A DNA stretch of 64,000 bases from Eublepharis macularius (GCF_028583425.1 NC_072796.1:130545464-130609463); one strand, 5' to 3'; shown: positions 1 through 12,282, numbered from the stretch's first letter. Made by a program: numbers and translations. The notes: generated by a model from the sequence alone, not told the origin.

Positions 1-19
1 TTTGTCCTGTTCAGGTCAC

Positions 20-610
20 AGTTGTATTTAGTTATTTATAATCTGCCTTTCTTGTTGAGACTCAAGGCAGGTTACACAATGTAAGTCCTTGCAGTCGATG
101 GAATAAACCACCTTATAAGCAAAGTAATAGGACTAGGATCACAGAGATCTGAACCCAAAACTCAAGTATTAGAGATGGTATGTTAACAATGCCAAAAGGT
201 GGAATTGCATAGTAGTGTAGTGACACCAAGATAATACACTAAGCAAATAGTTAATATATACAGTCATGTAGGCCATAATCTCATTCCCTCTATTAAAACT
301 ACCCTATCGAACTATTGCGTTATAACATAGTCCCGTTACCTTTATAAAAATGCGCTCTTGCACAGCTCTGTTTTACCTGTGGGAACCTTCCTGACCTTGT
401 CTGGCAGGCCGTACCACAAGGTGGGGGCCAAAACAGATTGCACAGACAGTTCAACCTGGTGGAGTTAATCCTCTGGACTTTAACAATGTACTTTAACAAT
501 CTCCAGTAACTGGAGATGCCAGAGATTTAATCCGGGTTCCAGAGTGCCCTTCAGGTCTTCCTCTCTCTCTCCATGTAGCAGGAAGAGACTGAAGACATTT
601 TCCCTCCGTT
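20..610. repeat. Interspersed repeat, family unknown
   Basis: Shares short blocks with 37095-37515. No coding frame. Ends where the L1 at 635 inserted. Confidence 0.4.
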
Positions 611-634
611 CCTTCTCAGAACAATTACCTCAGG

Positions 635-1309
635 TTTTTTTTATAATATATTTTTATTTTAATTATAGGGAGATACAAGAACAGGCAATAGTATACATAG
701 TTAAACATTAAAAACCAAATTACAAGCTAAGTCGAACATCAAAACAGTCTCTAGATTTAACAAGTTGTTTAGTATAATCATCCTTTGACAAAAAGTCTAA
801 AACCGGGAACCAGAATTCAATAAAGTGAGATTTGTAGTCTGGGTTTTCACGTTGCTTAGTGTACTCAGTTAATTTGGCTAAAATAAATAAATCCCAGACT
901 TTCAATAACCAGTTGGAGATGGTTGGGCCCTTCTAATTTTTCCAGGCTGTCGCAAGAACAGTTTTGCCTGCTGCCAACAGTAGAGCTATTAGAGCCTTTC
1001 TTTCTTTCGGGATGGGAATATCATGCCAATCGTTTAGCAATATCTCTTCATGCTGAAGAGGTATCTGATAAGTGGTCATCTCGTGTATATATTTACGCAC
1101 ATCGCTCCAAAACGGCTTGATGTAGACACAGTCCCACCAGCCGTGCATATATGTCCCTCTATTCCCACATCCCTTCCAGCATAAGGGGGAGATTGAGTGA
1201 GTCATACGTTGCAACCTAGATGGTGTCAAATACCATCTCATCATCAGCTTTACGGTTTGCAATTTGATACTTATTATATTAGCGGTGAATATAAAATTGC
1301 CCCATAATT
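635..1309 (-). mobile_element. 5'-truncated L1 insertion with target duplication
   Basis: The minus strand encodes an L1 ORF2 C-terminus: CWKGCGNRGTYMHGWWDC at about 1190-1130, then IHEMTTYQIPL and LLNDWHDIPIP, ending in a T-rich (poly(A) on the minus strand) tract at 635. Identical ACAATTACCTCAGG sits at 621-634 and 1310-1323, the target-site duplication. Frame is interrupted, so inactive. Confidence 0.88.
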
Positions 1310-1323
1310 ACAATTACCTCAGG

Positions 1324-2584
1324 TTTTGAGGGCCATATTGGAAGGCCTGATGCAACCTTCTGCGTGTTGTCTCCCCTCCCGTGAAGTTGCAGTCTCCCCT
1401 CAGCTCTCTGGCAGTGGATTCTTGCCAAGAATCTTTGAACCACCAACGGCAAGTTTATGTGAAAAAGAACAAGGTTGGATTTTTAAAAGTTTCCATTCCA
1501 CCGCCAGCTCCGGCTGTCTTCAAGGTGAAAACAAGTCATTGTCCACCTTTCGCAATTACAGTTAGGTTGATGGGATTTGAAGAGCCGGTTCTGGGAAATA
1601 AGCTGTGGCGTAGCGGAAAAAAGAGTACTTAGTTCTTCACTCATGCCCAGCTGTGACAGAAATCCAAAGTAGAGAGAGTTTACAGCCTTTTCTTTTTTAG
1701 AGAACAGTTCTTCTTCTAGCCGTTTCTTTCTACCTCAGGAAACATAAAATAACTTCCTATTTAGTATCAAAAATCAAAGCTACCATGATGGAAATGTTAA
1801 CAAAAAAAAATACGATCGCCGTGAAAACTAATGAGAAAACAATCAAAAGAGTTCTTACACAAACCATTTAACCAGCTTTGCTGACCCAAGGCTGCATATA
1901 TAGCAAACGTACAAACTCACATTTATTGCATGGATCAATTAATTGTGACAAAATTTCATATATTCATCCATATTCACACAAGGTCAAACCAAACACATTC
2001 CAAGATATATACAAAATTCAAGAACCTGATTTTTCAAACGTCAATGTACATCCAAAGAATCTCTAAACAATAAAGTGCTGGTGCTTATTAGTCCTTCAGA
2101 AAAAGGTATACAATCAACTATTCAGGCAAATACACAGGGAATATGCTTCCACAAATTCATAAACAGATGATTGTCTCTTAAAAGAACCCAAGTAGGTCCA
2201 CTGTCTTTTCAGAATGAATATTTTCAATTGTGACCAGACGGGTAAACCGGAGTGTTTCTGTCCCCATTTCAAAGTCTCTGTGGTCACAAAATAACAAGCA
2301 TCAAACATCATTGCACCCAACATCTTTCTTGCAGCTTCTGCAGTGACAAACCGCCCTTCTTCAAATTCTTGATGGCAATGTAGCATTCCTGCTTTGTTGA
2401 TGTTGCGGTGAAAAGTTGCCCTACTCAGCGTTGAGTTTGCCCAAGCTTAAGGTGGGCAGGACCTGCTTCAAAAGGAAGTTGTGTTCACCATATGGTAGAC
2501 AGTCGTATTCTTCGTGTGCTAATGAAGCAAGTCATGAAACTGTGTTCCTCCTTTTCTCTCATTGTCCCCTTTTGTCACCCGCAG
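1324..2584. other. PHF20L1 intron sequence
   Basis: No exon is supported here. A minus-strand open stretch of 90 codons (2114-2386) is described under findings. An A-rich tract lies near 1801. The rest shows no recognisable repeat family. Confidence 0.6.
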
Positions 2585-2684
2585 TGTGAAGAGTGCCTAT
2601 GCTGGCAGCACAGTGTGTGTATGGGGTTGTTGGAAGACAGCATTCCGGAGCAGTACATCTGCTATGTTTGCCGAGACCCACCTG
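2585..2684 (+). CDS. PHF20L1: PHF20L1 exon: second half of PHD finger
   Basis: The exon starts after a GCAG acceptor and ends at a GTGTGT donor. It encodes [16 protein letters not shown] and [12 protein letters not shown]: the Cys/His zinc ligands and the conserved Trp before the histidine are present. The last base begins a Gly codon completed by the next exon. Confidence 0.95.
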
Positions 2685-5600
2685 GTGTGTATGAGTAAAT
2701 TTTCAAACTAAATTCTGAAATTTCAAGTGCTTGTACTTGCCAGTTTCTGTTGTGGTTTCCTGAGCTTGTCTTCCGAGTTCTCTGCTTACTGGTTTATATA
2801 TCAGTCGTTTCCCCAGTCCACCCCAGTGGCAATGTTAATAATGCGTTCTCTCTCTAGACATTCCTACATTGACTTTTACTGAATTTTTAAGCAATTTATA
2901 GTCCTCCCTGATCATAGTCTCTGTATAGTTAAGGAGGGAGGGAGCTAGATAAGATCCTTAAAGGTAAAGATGTCTCTCTGGGAACCAAGATCAAGATAAT
3001 CCAAACTATGGTATTCCCCATTATGACGTATGGAGGTGAAAGCTGGACAGTGAGGAAAGCTGACAGGAAGAAAATTGATTCATTTGAAATGTAGTGCTAG
3101 AGGAGAGTTTTGCGGATACCGTGGACAGCCACAAAGACAAATAAGTGGGTACTAGATCAAATCAAGCCTGAATTCTCCCTAGAAGTTAAAATGACAAAAC
3201 TAAGGTTATTGTACTTTGGTGACATCATGAGAAGACAAGATTCACTGGAAAAAAACCAATAATGTAAAGAAAAGTAGAAGGCAGTAGGAAAAGAGGAAGA
3301 CCTAAAACGAGATGGCTGGACTCAATGAAAGAAGCCACGTCCTCCAGTTTGCAGGATCTGAGCAAGTCTGTTAAAGATAGGACGTTTTGGAGGTCTTTCA
3401 TTCTTAGAGTCGCCATAGGTCAGAGGCGACTTGACAGCACATAACACACACACAGTCCACTCTGATCATAGTCTCTGTATAGTTAACATAAAGTTCTAAA
3501 TATTCCACATAAAATAAAATCTAGTAAAACTAAATACCTATCCCCGTACCTCCACTCTTTTCCTCTTCCCCCTCTTCAGCTTTTCCAAAAGGTCTTACAG
3601 TGTTTCTGAATTGCTTAAGTCCTGACTTCAGCAATTCTCCAATGAGAGAGAGCTCAAACTAGGAGGGAGGGTTGTCACCAAGAACTGTGCATCCAGATGG
3701 CTTTTTGATGGAGAGCCATTGAATGGTACCAAGCGACCACAGTGGGACAGGAGGAGGAGGAGGAAGTATCTTGAGGGCTTCTAGATTTGTGAGGCCAAAC
3801 CACTACCTTCATTTGGGCCCAGAAGATGCTTGGAAGTTAGCATTATTTTTTATGGGGATATAGAAAATAATGCCCTTTTAAAATTTAAAGGGAGAGAGAC
3901 ACCCTCCTCTCTCTTTGGCTCCCAGCTCCCCAAACACTCCTAAAATTCTGGGAGATGAACGGTGGTTGCTCCTGGAATTGAGGAGCATTTGGGGGCGTTT
4001 TGAATGTCCTGAAAGTGACCCGAAACTGCAAATTTCCTGTTTATTTTTGGCTCGGGTATGTCTACACATCCCTGCTCATGAGCATCTGTGTAATTTCTGA
4101 TTAAATTAATGTTGTGGTTTCCAGAGTGCCTGCCACTGGAGCAAAATGGGCAGTTGTGCCCACAGTTTTTGTAGGAAGTTGTTCCATCTTCAGAAATGAG
4201 CCTCTAGAGTGGTTTCCTTGATCACGGCAAAAGAATAAGATCTGACATCTCCCCTTGCTCCTAGGTCAGAGATGGAGTGCCAAGTATCTGTATGATAAAG
4301 ATTGGTTGAACAACGGCCACATGTGCGGACTCTCGTTTTTGAAAGAGAACTATTCTCACCTAAATGCCAAAAAGATAGTGTCAACACACCACCTCCTGGC
4401 TGATGTGTATGGTGTTACGGAAATACTGCGAGGGCTACAGTTGAAGATTGGGATTCTCAAGTAAGTGCCGTCTGTGACAACATCGTTTCTTTCCCTTCCG
4501 CTGCCCTGCCCTAGCAGTGGTGGGGGTTTGGGGTGCCATTTTGTTTTATCTTATTCCGGTAAAACGTTTGCTAAGAATATTGATAGTAATGTCGCTTGGA
4601 TGTGACAGCTGGGGAAACAGTGGCCCCGTTCATATAGAGTTCAAAAAGCATAGACCTAATGCTGCAACCATGAGACATGCACCACTGTGTGTTTTGTAGT
4701 TGTATCGCTTTCCTTTCCTTGCTGTTTTGACCAGGTACTGCTAACCAGGACGAGGGCAGCCTGAGGGAACAGGTTTTTTGGGGGTGGCAAAGTTCCATTT
4801 GCCACCAGCCAGTCATCCAGCTGTTCTCCTTACCATCTCTCTCCCCTCTTCGAAAGCTGCAGGGCAAGCTGCTCAAGCCGGTTCCTGAACTGTAAATGGA
4901 GGAGAGGTCTGGCCATAGCAAATGAAGGGATCCTCCATCTACAGAGGCCGGAGACCTCTGAGTACTGATTCTGGGAGCAGCAGGGCGGGGCCTCGGCCTC
5001 TGTTCCCTGTGTTTGGCCTTTCAGGGCAAGTGGTTGGCCACTGAGTGAAATGGGATGCTGGACTCCATGGACCTCTGGTCTGATCCAGCGGAACTCTTCT
5101 AACGCTCACTAGATTCCTTCTCATAAGAGTTTGGCCCCCATTTCTGGCTGCCTATCGCCAGGGTAACCAAATGGTGGCTAAACTCGAATAGAGACGTAAT
5201 CTCACGCGTATTCAGGAAGTGTGCTGAGCGGTGGAAGAGTGAAAAGGAGAGGAGGATTAGCTCCTCTGGCTCTGGGGTGGGTGTGGTGGCAGCAGCCACG
5301 AGGTGGAAAAACACGATGAGCTGCCACTGCTGTTTAAAATCGTTTAAAGAGAACAAATGTCCGAAGCAGAAGAACTGTGATGTATTATAATTCCATTTGC
5401 ATTATAGTCCCATGATACTTTGTCGGTGTTCTGAGGATCTCGCGTGGATCCTCTCGTGAGGATCTCGGGAGGTAATTTTTCTGGCCGAAAGCTCCCTGGT
5501 GTCAAATTGCATTGAGTCCCACCGAAAGAGAAGCCTCCATAAAAAGAATAAGGGATCGTTTTTTGAAAAGGTGGAAGCCCCTTTCGCCTGCACAAATTTA

Positions 5601-8600
5601 ACCTTGTTTTCCGTGGATCGCTATTGCTGCTTATGGGGGCAGTGTGTACTGATGACGACTTACGGTGGATTTTGGAGGTTTGATGGTTTTGTGGCGTATT
5701 TTTTTCTCCGTTCGTCGGTTGGCTTCTGAAGCTGTTATGCTTTCACAGTCCTCTGCAGAAGTTCGGTCTGAAAGGGCTCAAAACATGATATAATCTGTGT
5801 CGTGAACCCTTTACACAACGTATATTTTACAAACCTTGTCCCAGTTAGAGATGTAAAATTTCTGGAAATTTTGAAGTCACAGAGAAAAAAACATTTTTTC
5901 CAGATTTTCCTCTGGGGGAAAAAAGGAAATTTGGGGGGAAATTGAAATATATGCAATACTCACTTGTAACTTACAATGCAACCCTATGAAGACTTACTCC
6001 AGTCTAAGCCCATTGAAGTCAATGGGCTTAGACTGGAGTAACTCTCCATAGGATTGCATTGTAAGTTACAAGTGAGTATTGCATGTATTTCAATTTCCCC
6101 CAAAATATAAGTATTGCATATATTTCAATTGAAGTCAATGGGCTTAGACTGGAGTAACTCTCCATAGGATTGCACTGTTAGCGTATACAATTTCAATATT
6201 TGACATTTTGTAATTTAAAAGTTATAAATGCATAGTTTTGTACAAGCAAAATTGCAAATACACCCAGTACTTGCGAAAGAACTGCAAACTGATGCACCCA
6301 ATGCTACTTTAGCATGAGTATCTTAATTTTTGCTATCTGAAAAGTAGGAAAAAATAGAAGTTAAACGGAGAAAACAAGCTTTGAGGTAAATAACATAAAA
6401 TGTATGATTTGGTCAGAAGAAGGGTCGCACACAATAAAACTAATAGCATAATTTAATATGTAATTAAACTTTATAACATTAACTCATCGAACCATTCAGT
6501 AGTGTATTGTCAGCATATACATTATAGCATCTTAATCGCATACAAAATTAGTCATGTTTAAAAATAAAAGTATCAGCCGCTCAAGGCTCTAATCAGAATC
6601 AGTTTCCGAAACTTCTGGTTCTCTGCCTTCATTTTTATTCTCATGCAGGTCTTTGGAAAACTTGAGGTTTGTATGAATTGAAACAAACTTCTCTACTCTT
6701 TCACACCTTGGTGCAGAAATGCATCTTGGATTTAATAGCTGTATATATCTATAGCATGCCCACCTTGTCTTTAAAAAGTATTTCACTCATCCAAAAAGAG
6801 AAAATATTTCATAGGGATTTTTTTCAGCACTCCCTAAAAGATTTTTGGGGGGAGATGGTGGGGGGGGAAATCCCTTTCCTCCCAGAATTTTTCTGTTTCC
6901 TCTCTGCCCTGAGCCTCTTATCTCTACTCCCAGCAGCAGCCTTTGACTATGGAGTTACTCATGGGTTAGATGCATTCCAACAGCCGGATTCCACTTGCCT
7001 GCAGCTGCCCTGCATTCGCTTGTTGGGTCCTTGACTCTGTCCTTGGACTTGTAAAAATTGTACTTGAGAGTAAACTCCTTGTCTGCTTCAACCAAGGCTA
7101 CTTAAGTTGATTTCACTTGGGTACCAGCCTAACCTCTGCAACCTGCTTTGTTCCCAGGAATAAACACCACCCGGACCTTCATCTGTGGGCTTGCACGGGT
7201 GTGCGGAAAGAGCAAGACCAAATAACTCTTGGAGTGGAAAGAAGGGTACTGGCTGTGCCAGATCCCATTAACTTCCCTGAAAGGACAGGTCGTGGTCTAA
7301 ATCATAAAGAGCCCCCTAGTTTGCCCCCGAAGATGGAGGAAACGTACATTACGAGTGAGCATAGTTACCAGAAACCACAAAGTTTTGTTCAGGACTGCAA
7401 ACTGAGAAATGATCCCATGAGCTCAGATGACGACGATACCAGCAGCTTTGAGGATGACCAGGAACTGCTCTTAGAAGATAAAAACTGTTTACAATATTCG
7501 TCTAAAGAAGATGGCTTCAGCCATCAGGTAAAACTACCCATTCACCTGTGTGATCTTCCAAGACTTTATGATGAGGCCAAGGTTGCCTATAGATAAAAGG
7601 CCAGACCTTAGCATCTTTACCCTTCTTTGATTGGTTGAGGGATGGGGAAATTATGTACATACATTGACAGAGGAACTACTGGCAGTTCTAAGACACCCTG
7701 GAATGATTGGTTTTCACGATCTGTTGATGATGGAGTTCGAAGCAGAGGTTTTGAAACAACCAAGGCACTTTTGTGCTGTATGCTAAAAGTAACTCCGGAG
7801 CAGTTTATCTGTGGAATCATCTAGAATTTGGGAAACCTTTTTCTGGGGGTCTTGAGGGACAGATCAAGAGTCCCTCTTTGTAAACTGGGCAGGCGGGTAT
7901 TACACAAGAACAGCAGGCTGTGTACGGAAGGAGGATTGTGTTGCCCTGAGGGGGAAACAGGAGGGTCCCCTGACTTAGCTGTGGCGCACTTCTTGCCTCT
8001 CTGGCACGGTACATGCCCATGTACAGTAGCCCCAGCTCAGCACAGCATATTGAAAGAGATCGTTTGTTGAGTTCCTTCCAGTGGACTTCTTGGATCATGT
8101 GCTGCAGTGTAATCCTGAGAAGCTTGCCTCTCTGTTGCATGCTGTAGTGTGTGTGTGTATTCCCCCCGCCCACTAGTAATCCGGTAGACCAGGCAGCAAC
8201 ACAGTGTGAAAGAGGCAGGCAGAAGTGTGGGCCTGACATTGCGCCGTAGCCAGGTTTCCAGGTTCTCTTGCGCCTGTCCAGAAGTGCCAGCAACCCCTGG
8301 CCATCTGTGAGTTGATACAACTACACCACAGGTCTAGCGTCAGTTGCATACTCAGCCCAGTGGGCCTCTTGCTGTCTGCCGCATGTTCTGGTGTAAAAAT
8401 GTCCCCGTCTCTTCCCCAGAGATTCTGCCTGTGCTCTACAGAGTCCAGCTGGGAGCTCAAGCCCTGTTGTGTAAGTGAAGCCCTGCCCTGGGGCACACCT
8501 GTTAGGTTGCAGTGGAACAACAGGTGAACCTTGAAGTTCTGAAACCTCTTTCCGTTGTTGTTGTTTTCACTTCATTGGGTAACCTAAATCAGCAAAACCT

Positions 8601-11215
8601 TGGTCTTGTTTATCTTTCGCTGAAGTGATCACTGGTGTATTCAGTATCAAGGGCCATATCAGACATGATGCTTTTCTGCTCAGATGCCCTTCTGGACGAG
8701 AGGCGTGCAGCAGCACATGTTCCTGCTAAATCCATGTGATACACAGAGTTGGTTGTTTTGTACAGAGCCCCTTAAGGCAGAAGCCTCTGTAGTCCGATAG
8801 CTATTACAGCCATCTACAAAGAGCTTCCATTCTTCTCAGGGCTAAACCTCCCGCCCCCAACCATATCACCTGACAGGAGCAGTAGGCCTCTTTTAATATA
8901 CAAGTAAGGGAGTTTATGCAAAAGAGAACTCACAGCTTCTTCTTTTGCTTTGAGAAGATACCAGGTAGTGTTGAGAAGGAGCCAGCAGGCAGCAGCATCG
9001 CGGAAAGTGTGCTGGAAGAAGCTTCTGTAGAAGGCTTGTAGCGGCTGTCAAAGCCAGCAACTACCACAGCTACCTGGAGTCTTCTTGGAAAACTGTGGTC
9101 TAGTTCATGCTGCATTGAAGTAATGCCAGTTTTAGGCATCACTGCATGTTAATGAACTTGAAGTAGGCAACTTTTCTAGCGAAATTGTATGGAGCGGCTG
9201 CTGCAATCCCCTTTTTAAATGCTTTCGGAGACCTTGAGGTGGCGATTAGTAGTACTAGCATATGCTTGGTGAAACTTGCAAAACGGTTTGCCAATATAAT
9301 GCTGTCTTTTTTTTTTCTTTTTGCAATTTACAATATCTGTTTTATCACACTGAAGATTTGAGGTTGCTTCAATAGGAAATACGTTCCGATCCGCATAAAC
9401 TGGCTGCTTATGCAGAAAAACGGAAATTCCGGATCCAGATCCAGTGCTGAGTGAGAAACCGCTGTCCACAGACATTCCAATTTTTCCCCCTAAGAACAAT
9501 TATTGGAAACCTTTCTCTTCTTCAAGAAAGACATCAAGAAGAAATTAGTAGTGTTATTTTACCCACGTACCTTCTATGGAAACAATCTAGCTAACTCATA
9601 ACGGTACAGACCTAAGCAGAGTTTCACCCTTGCATTCCCATGAAATCAGTGAGCATAGAATGGTAGAACTCTGCTTAGAATTGCCCTGTGGAGTCCTGCT
9701 GGTTTCACTAGGGAAGATAAGCACGTGCTTAGTTCTCTCCCATTTTAAGTCAAAGGGTTCAGGCTTCATTCTGCTTGTCTTGCATCCTGGATTGTCCTGC
9801 AGGCATATTTGTGCACTCTCCTCATGACAAAATTTATAATTTGCAGTTTTTATTGCTAGACCTCATAGCCTTTTCTGTAAGATTCATTAACGTGTGTCCT
9901 CAATGACAGAGAACCGCCTTGAGTGCCTATAAGTACATATAAGTCTTCTCAGTCGGGAACAGTTTTACTGTACTTGATCTTGCTCCTGCAACTGCAGTAG
10001 AGTTACCTGAATCACAGGTTGTGTGAATGAGCATAGGCAGGTGGCCCTGCGCAACAGTGGCCTTCAAATGTGACAAGATGGTGTTTTTTTGGGTTTTTTG
10101 CTAACTCGATTATTTTTTGCTGTGGTTTGCACAGAGACACTCGGCCGAAGGGAACACTGTGTTCGTATTTAATGAGAAAAGAGGAACGGAAGAACATGTA
10201 GACGCTCGTCTTCAGTGGCAGCTAAATCTCCTTACCCACATAGAGAATGTACAGAACGAAGTCACTAGCAGAATGGACCTGATTGAAAAGGAAGTAGACG
10301 GTAACGGTCTTAAAGCAGTCAGAGCATGTGTTGACATCTGGGACTGCCCCCATCTGAAATGCTCTTGGAAGGCAGCCGTAGCCCATTCCAGAGTGTTTCT
10401 GTTCTGCCTAACTGGAGTCCTTTTTGGGGGGGCGAGGAGTGATGTATTCCATTTTCCTTCACCTTAAGGGATTATATTGAGAGCCAGTTCATGATAACAG
10501 TGTGCTTATATACCACCCTTTTGGACAGGTTAGTGCCACACTCAGAGCAGTGAACAAAGTCATCGTTACTATTATCCTCACAATACAGCTGTAGTGCTGG
10601 GGCTGAGAGGAGTGGCTTATCCAAGGCCACCTGCAGAAGTCACGGAAGTAGTGGGAACTGAACTAGCAGAGTGCTGATTCGGGATAAGAGAGTCAAACTA
10701 GCATCTGGGAGATCCCAGTTTGAATCCCCGCTTTGCCGTGGAAGTTCACTGGGTGACCTTAGGGGCACGCACTCGTAGGCTAATCTGTCTCCCTGGGCAG
10801 CTGTAAGGATAAAATGGAGGAGAGGAGAATGATGTGAGACGCTTTCGATCCCCGCTGGGGAGAAAAGGGGGATATATTTTCAGTACCCCTTTCCCCCCCA
10901 AAGAACCTGTAATACTGGGGATAGTAATACTGGTTAGCCTTACACACTACTGCAGAAAAATAAACACGGTGCCTTGCATCAACAGGTGCACATACATCCT
11001 CCTTTGGATCCAAACCCGTGATCTGGATATTTTCTTGCTTCTAATTGGACCCTTCTGTCTGTTTTCATGCAGTCTTGGAAAGCTGGCTTGACTTCACTGG
11101 AGAACTGGAGCCACCAGATCCCCTCGCCCGACTGCCTCAGCTCAAGCGGCACATCAAGCAGCTCATATCCGACATGGGGAAAGTCCAGCAAATAGCGACT
11201 CTTTGTTCCGTATGA
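2585..11215 (+). CDS. PHF20L1: PHF20L1, 3' part of the gene (five exons, C-terminal half)
   Basis: PHD finger protein 20-like 1 is a nuclear chromatin reader; the family has N-terminal Tudor domains that bind methyl-lysine and a PHD finger, and is linked to the NSL/MOF acetyltransferase complexes. The window holds only the C-terminal part: join 2585-2684, 4265-4460, 7158-7527, 10135-10300, 11073-11215. All junctions are AG/GT and the phases agree (0/1, 1/2, 2/0, 0/1, 1/stop). The frame reads through the second half of the PHD finger, the block with [10 protein letters not shown], the SSDDDD acidic tract, and a C-terminus ending [11 protein letters not shown]. That ending and the sequence after the PHD finger fit PHF20L1 rather than its paralogue PHF20. 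Upstream exons (Tudor domains, first PHD cysteines) lie before the window. The gene runs head-to-tail into TG, as in other amniotes. Confidence 0.95.
2945..3455 (+). mobile_element. BovB (RTE) LINE 3' fragment
   Basis: Broken translation gives KAMVFPV-like and ESWTV-like stretches, then [12 protein letters not shown] and KRGRP, the C-terminus of BovB reverse transcriptase. The 3' end reads GTCGCCATAGGTCAGAGGCG followed by CACACA repeats, the typical squamate BovB tail. Frameshifts and stops show decay. Confidence 0.85.
4265..4460 (+). CDS. PHF20L1: PHF20L1 exon after PHD finger
   Basis: This 196-nt exon reads [19 protein letters not shown] and continues to LQLKIGILK. Acceptor CTAG, donor GTAAGT. 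It is a strongly conserved block shared by PHF20 and PHF20L1; the residues match the PHF20L1 form. Confidence 0.95.
4935..5102 (+). mobile_element. CR1 3' terminal fragment
   Basis: Contains the CR1 tail phrase ATGGACCTCTGGTCTGATCC followed by CAGCGGAACTCTTCT. Only the last ~170 bases are present, an old 5'-truncated copy. Confidence 0.7.
5103..5932. other. PHF20L1 intron, nothing recognised
   Basis: Open frames here are short and uncorroborated on both strands. No repeat family was recognised. Confidence 0.5.
5933..6100. repeat. 168-bp near-perfect palindrome
   Basis: Two arms of about 84 bases read inward from GGGGAAATTGAAATA(T) at 5933 and outward to ATTTCAATTTCCCC at 6100, meeting at CCCATTGA/AGTCAATGGG near 6012. 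Mismatches are few. A further half-copy of the arm follows at 6125-6178. The core (GGGCTTAGACTGGAGTAACT) is a dispersed foldback/MITE motif. Confidence 0.9.
6179..7157. other. PHF20L1 intron, AT-rich
   Basis: No coding or repeat family was recognised. The 121-codon open stretch at 6669-7034 ends before the exon at 7158, lacks splice logic and reads like low-complexity sequence. Confidence 0.5.
7158..7527 (+). CDS. PHF20L1: PHF20L1 exon with acidic linker
   Basis: The 370-nt exon starts by completing a Lys codon ([12 protein letters not shown]) and carries the moderately conserved linker with [13 protein letters not shown] and an acidic SSDDDD tract. It ends in phase 0 at CAG/GTAAAA. The open frame continues into the intron to 7596, but that tail is not coding because the next exon joins cleanly here. 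This is the least conserved of the five exons. Confidence 0.92.
7528..10134. other. PHF20L1 intron
   Basis: No exon is needed between the flanking phase-0 exons. Several short open frames on both strands overlap each other and resemble no family. A short (GT)n tract lies at 8146-8158. Confidence 0.55.
10135..10300 (+). CDS. PHF20L1: PHF20L1 exon, coiled-coil-like segment
   Basis: The 166-nt exon encodes [17 protein letters not shown] and then [19 protein letters not shown], a helical segment conserved between PHF20 and PHF20L1. Acceptor ACAG, donor GTAACG. The last base pairs with the final exon to give a Val codon. Confidence 0.95.
10680..10990 (+). mobile_element. tRNA-derived SINE
   Basis: Contains a B-box-like AGTTTGAATCC near 10710, then CACTGGGTGACCTTAGG and TAAAATGGAGGAGAGGAGAA, the body shared with the copies at 13150 and (inverted) 42370. 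Confidence 0.65.
11073..11215 (+). CDS. PHF20L1: PHF20L1 terminal coding exon
   Basis: The exon encodes [20 protein letters not shown] and the helical tail ending QQIATLCSV, with a TGA stop at 11213-11215. Acceptor TGCAG. This C-terminus is nearly invariant in the family, which fixes frame and gene identity. Confidence 0.96.
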
Positions 11216-12276
11216 CAAACAGAAGGCTTAATGGAATACTTACAAAAAAAACCCCTAGGTGCTCGCCACGAATTTTCGTAAGATCTGCAAAATTGACAGA
11301 AGGATGATTGAAAGAAGAAAGAAGCTTGGGTGCTGTTTTTTTGTTCTGTGCTGGCTCGCTCATCCTGAAGATCTCAAGATGGGGAAATAAGAACATTTGC
11401 ACGTAAATCAAGGGTCAAGATACAGTCTGCACAATGAATAAATGTGGAGAAACTGTTGCTTAATGGGGAGGCACTCTGGTGTAGAAATCTCTGCAAAGAT
11501 GTTTTTACCGTTTTCACGGGTAATAAGAGGTCCTTCCCCCTCCCCACCAGATTGGAAAATCTTAACTCACTAAAGCAAGCTATATGGGGAGGAGTCAATT
11601 TATAAAGTTGTGTTTCAGTGTTGATCGGAGAATAAAGACTTGTAGCCCGCGGTGTCTTGAAGGATGGAAAATCGGAAGACATCTGTTTTTTCTCTTGTCT
11701 GGATATTATCCATGAAAATATGGGAAGAGGGACACCCTAGTTCCCTTTTCGAAAAGAGCAAGGCTGCTTTTGGGGTGGTCTCTTTAGGAATATTTTTTTA
11801 AGCAAAGTTTTCCCTGCCGTGACCTTATGCTCCTTTGAGAAACAAAGGGGGGGATGGGAATGGTCAGGAGTGCCAAATAAATGCTTTCAAAACCCACTGA
11901 AACGAGAGTGCGAGTTGTTCAGAGGGGCGTTTCTCGTTCTTCTCCTCTCCCACCACCCGGCAGAGTTCTCCATCGTGCCAGCAAAAGCACCTGGAGTCAT
12001 ACCTAGTTACGCTCACCATAACTGTAGTATTCTGGGTACACAGTACAGTTTTTAAATCCCTCTATCCTAGCGACTCTGAGCTCTTTCACATGCTGTCTTC
12101 CTCAGCTGGAATGAGGACTGACATGCGTTGAAGGTGCCGATAACTGGCTGTGAAACGGGGCTGCTTCTCATGTTAATTCAAGAAAAACAAAATCGCAAGA
12201 TGTAGGAGTGTGATCTCATGAGAGACAGACCCGTGCGCATGCCGAGATGGCTTAGCTGTACCTCTATCCTCGTCTC

Positions 12277-12282
12277 AATAAA
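12277..12282 (+). terminator. PHF20L1: Candidate polyadenylation signal AATAAA
   Basis: Canonical hexamer about 1.06 kb after the PHF20L1 stop codon, followed within 30 bases by a GT-rich stretch. It may define a shorter 3' UTR form. Confidence 0.5.

Noticed and set aside
7528..7596. Extension of the PHF20L1 exon beyond 7527
   Set aside because: The frame stays open to 7596, but CAG/GTAAAA at 7527 is a good donor in phase 0 and the next exon joins with family-like sequence.
7817..8520. Minus-strand frames of 167 and 115 codons
   Set aside because: They overlap each other in different frames, have no splice or family support and lie in a PHF20L1 intron.
2585..11215. Gene is PHF20 rather than PHF20L1
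   Set aside because: The block [18 protein letters not shown], the [13 protein letters not shown] junction and the CSV end fit PHF20L1, and the neighbour is TG.
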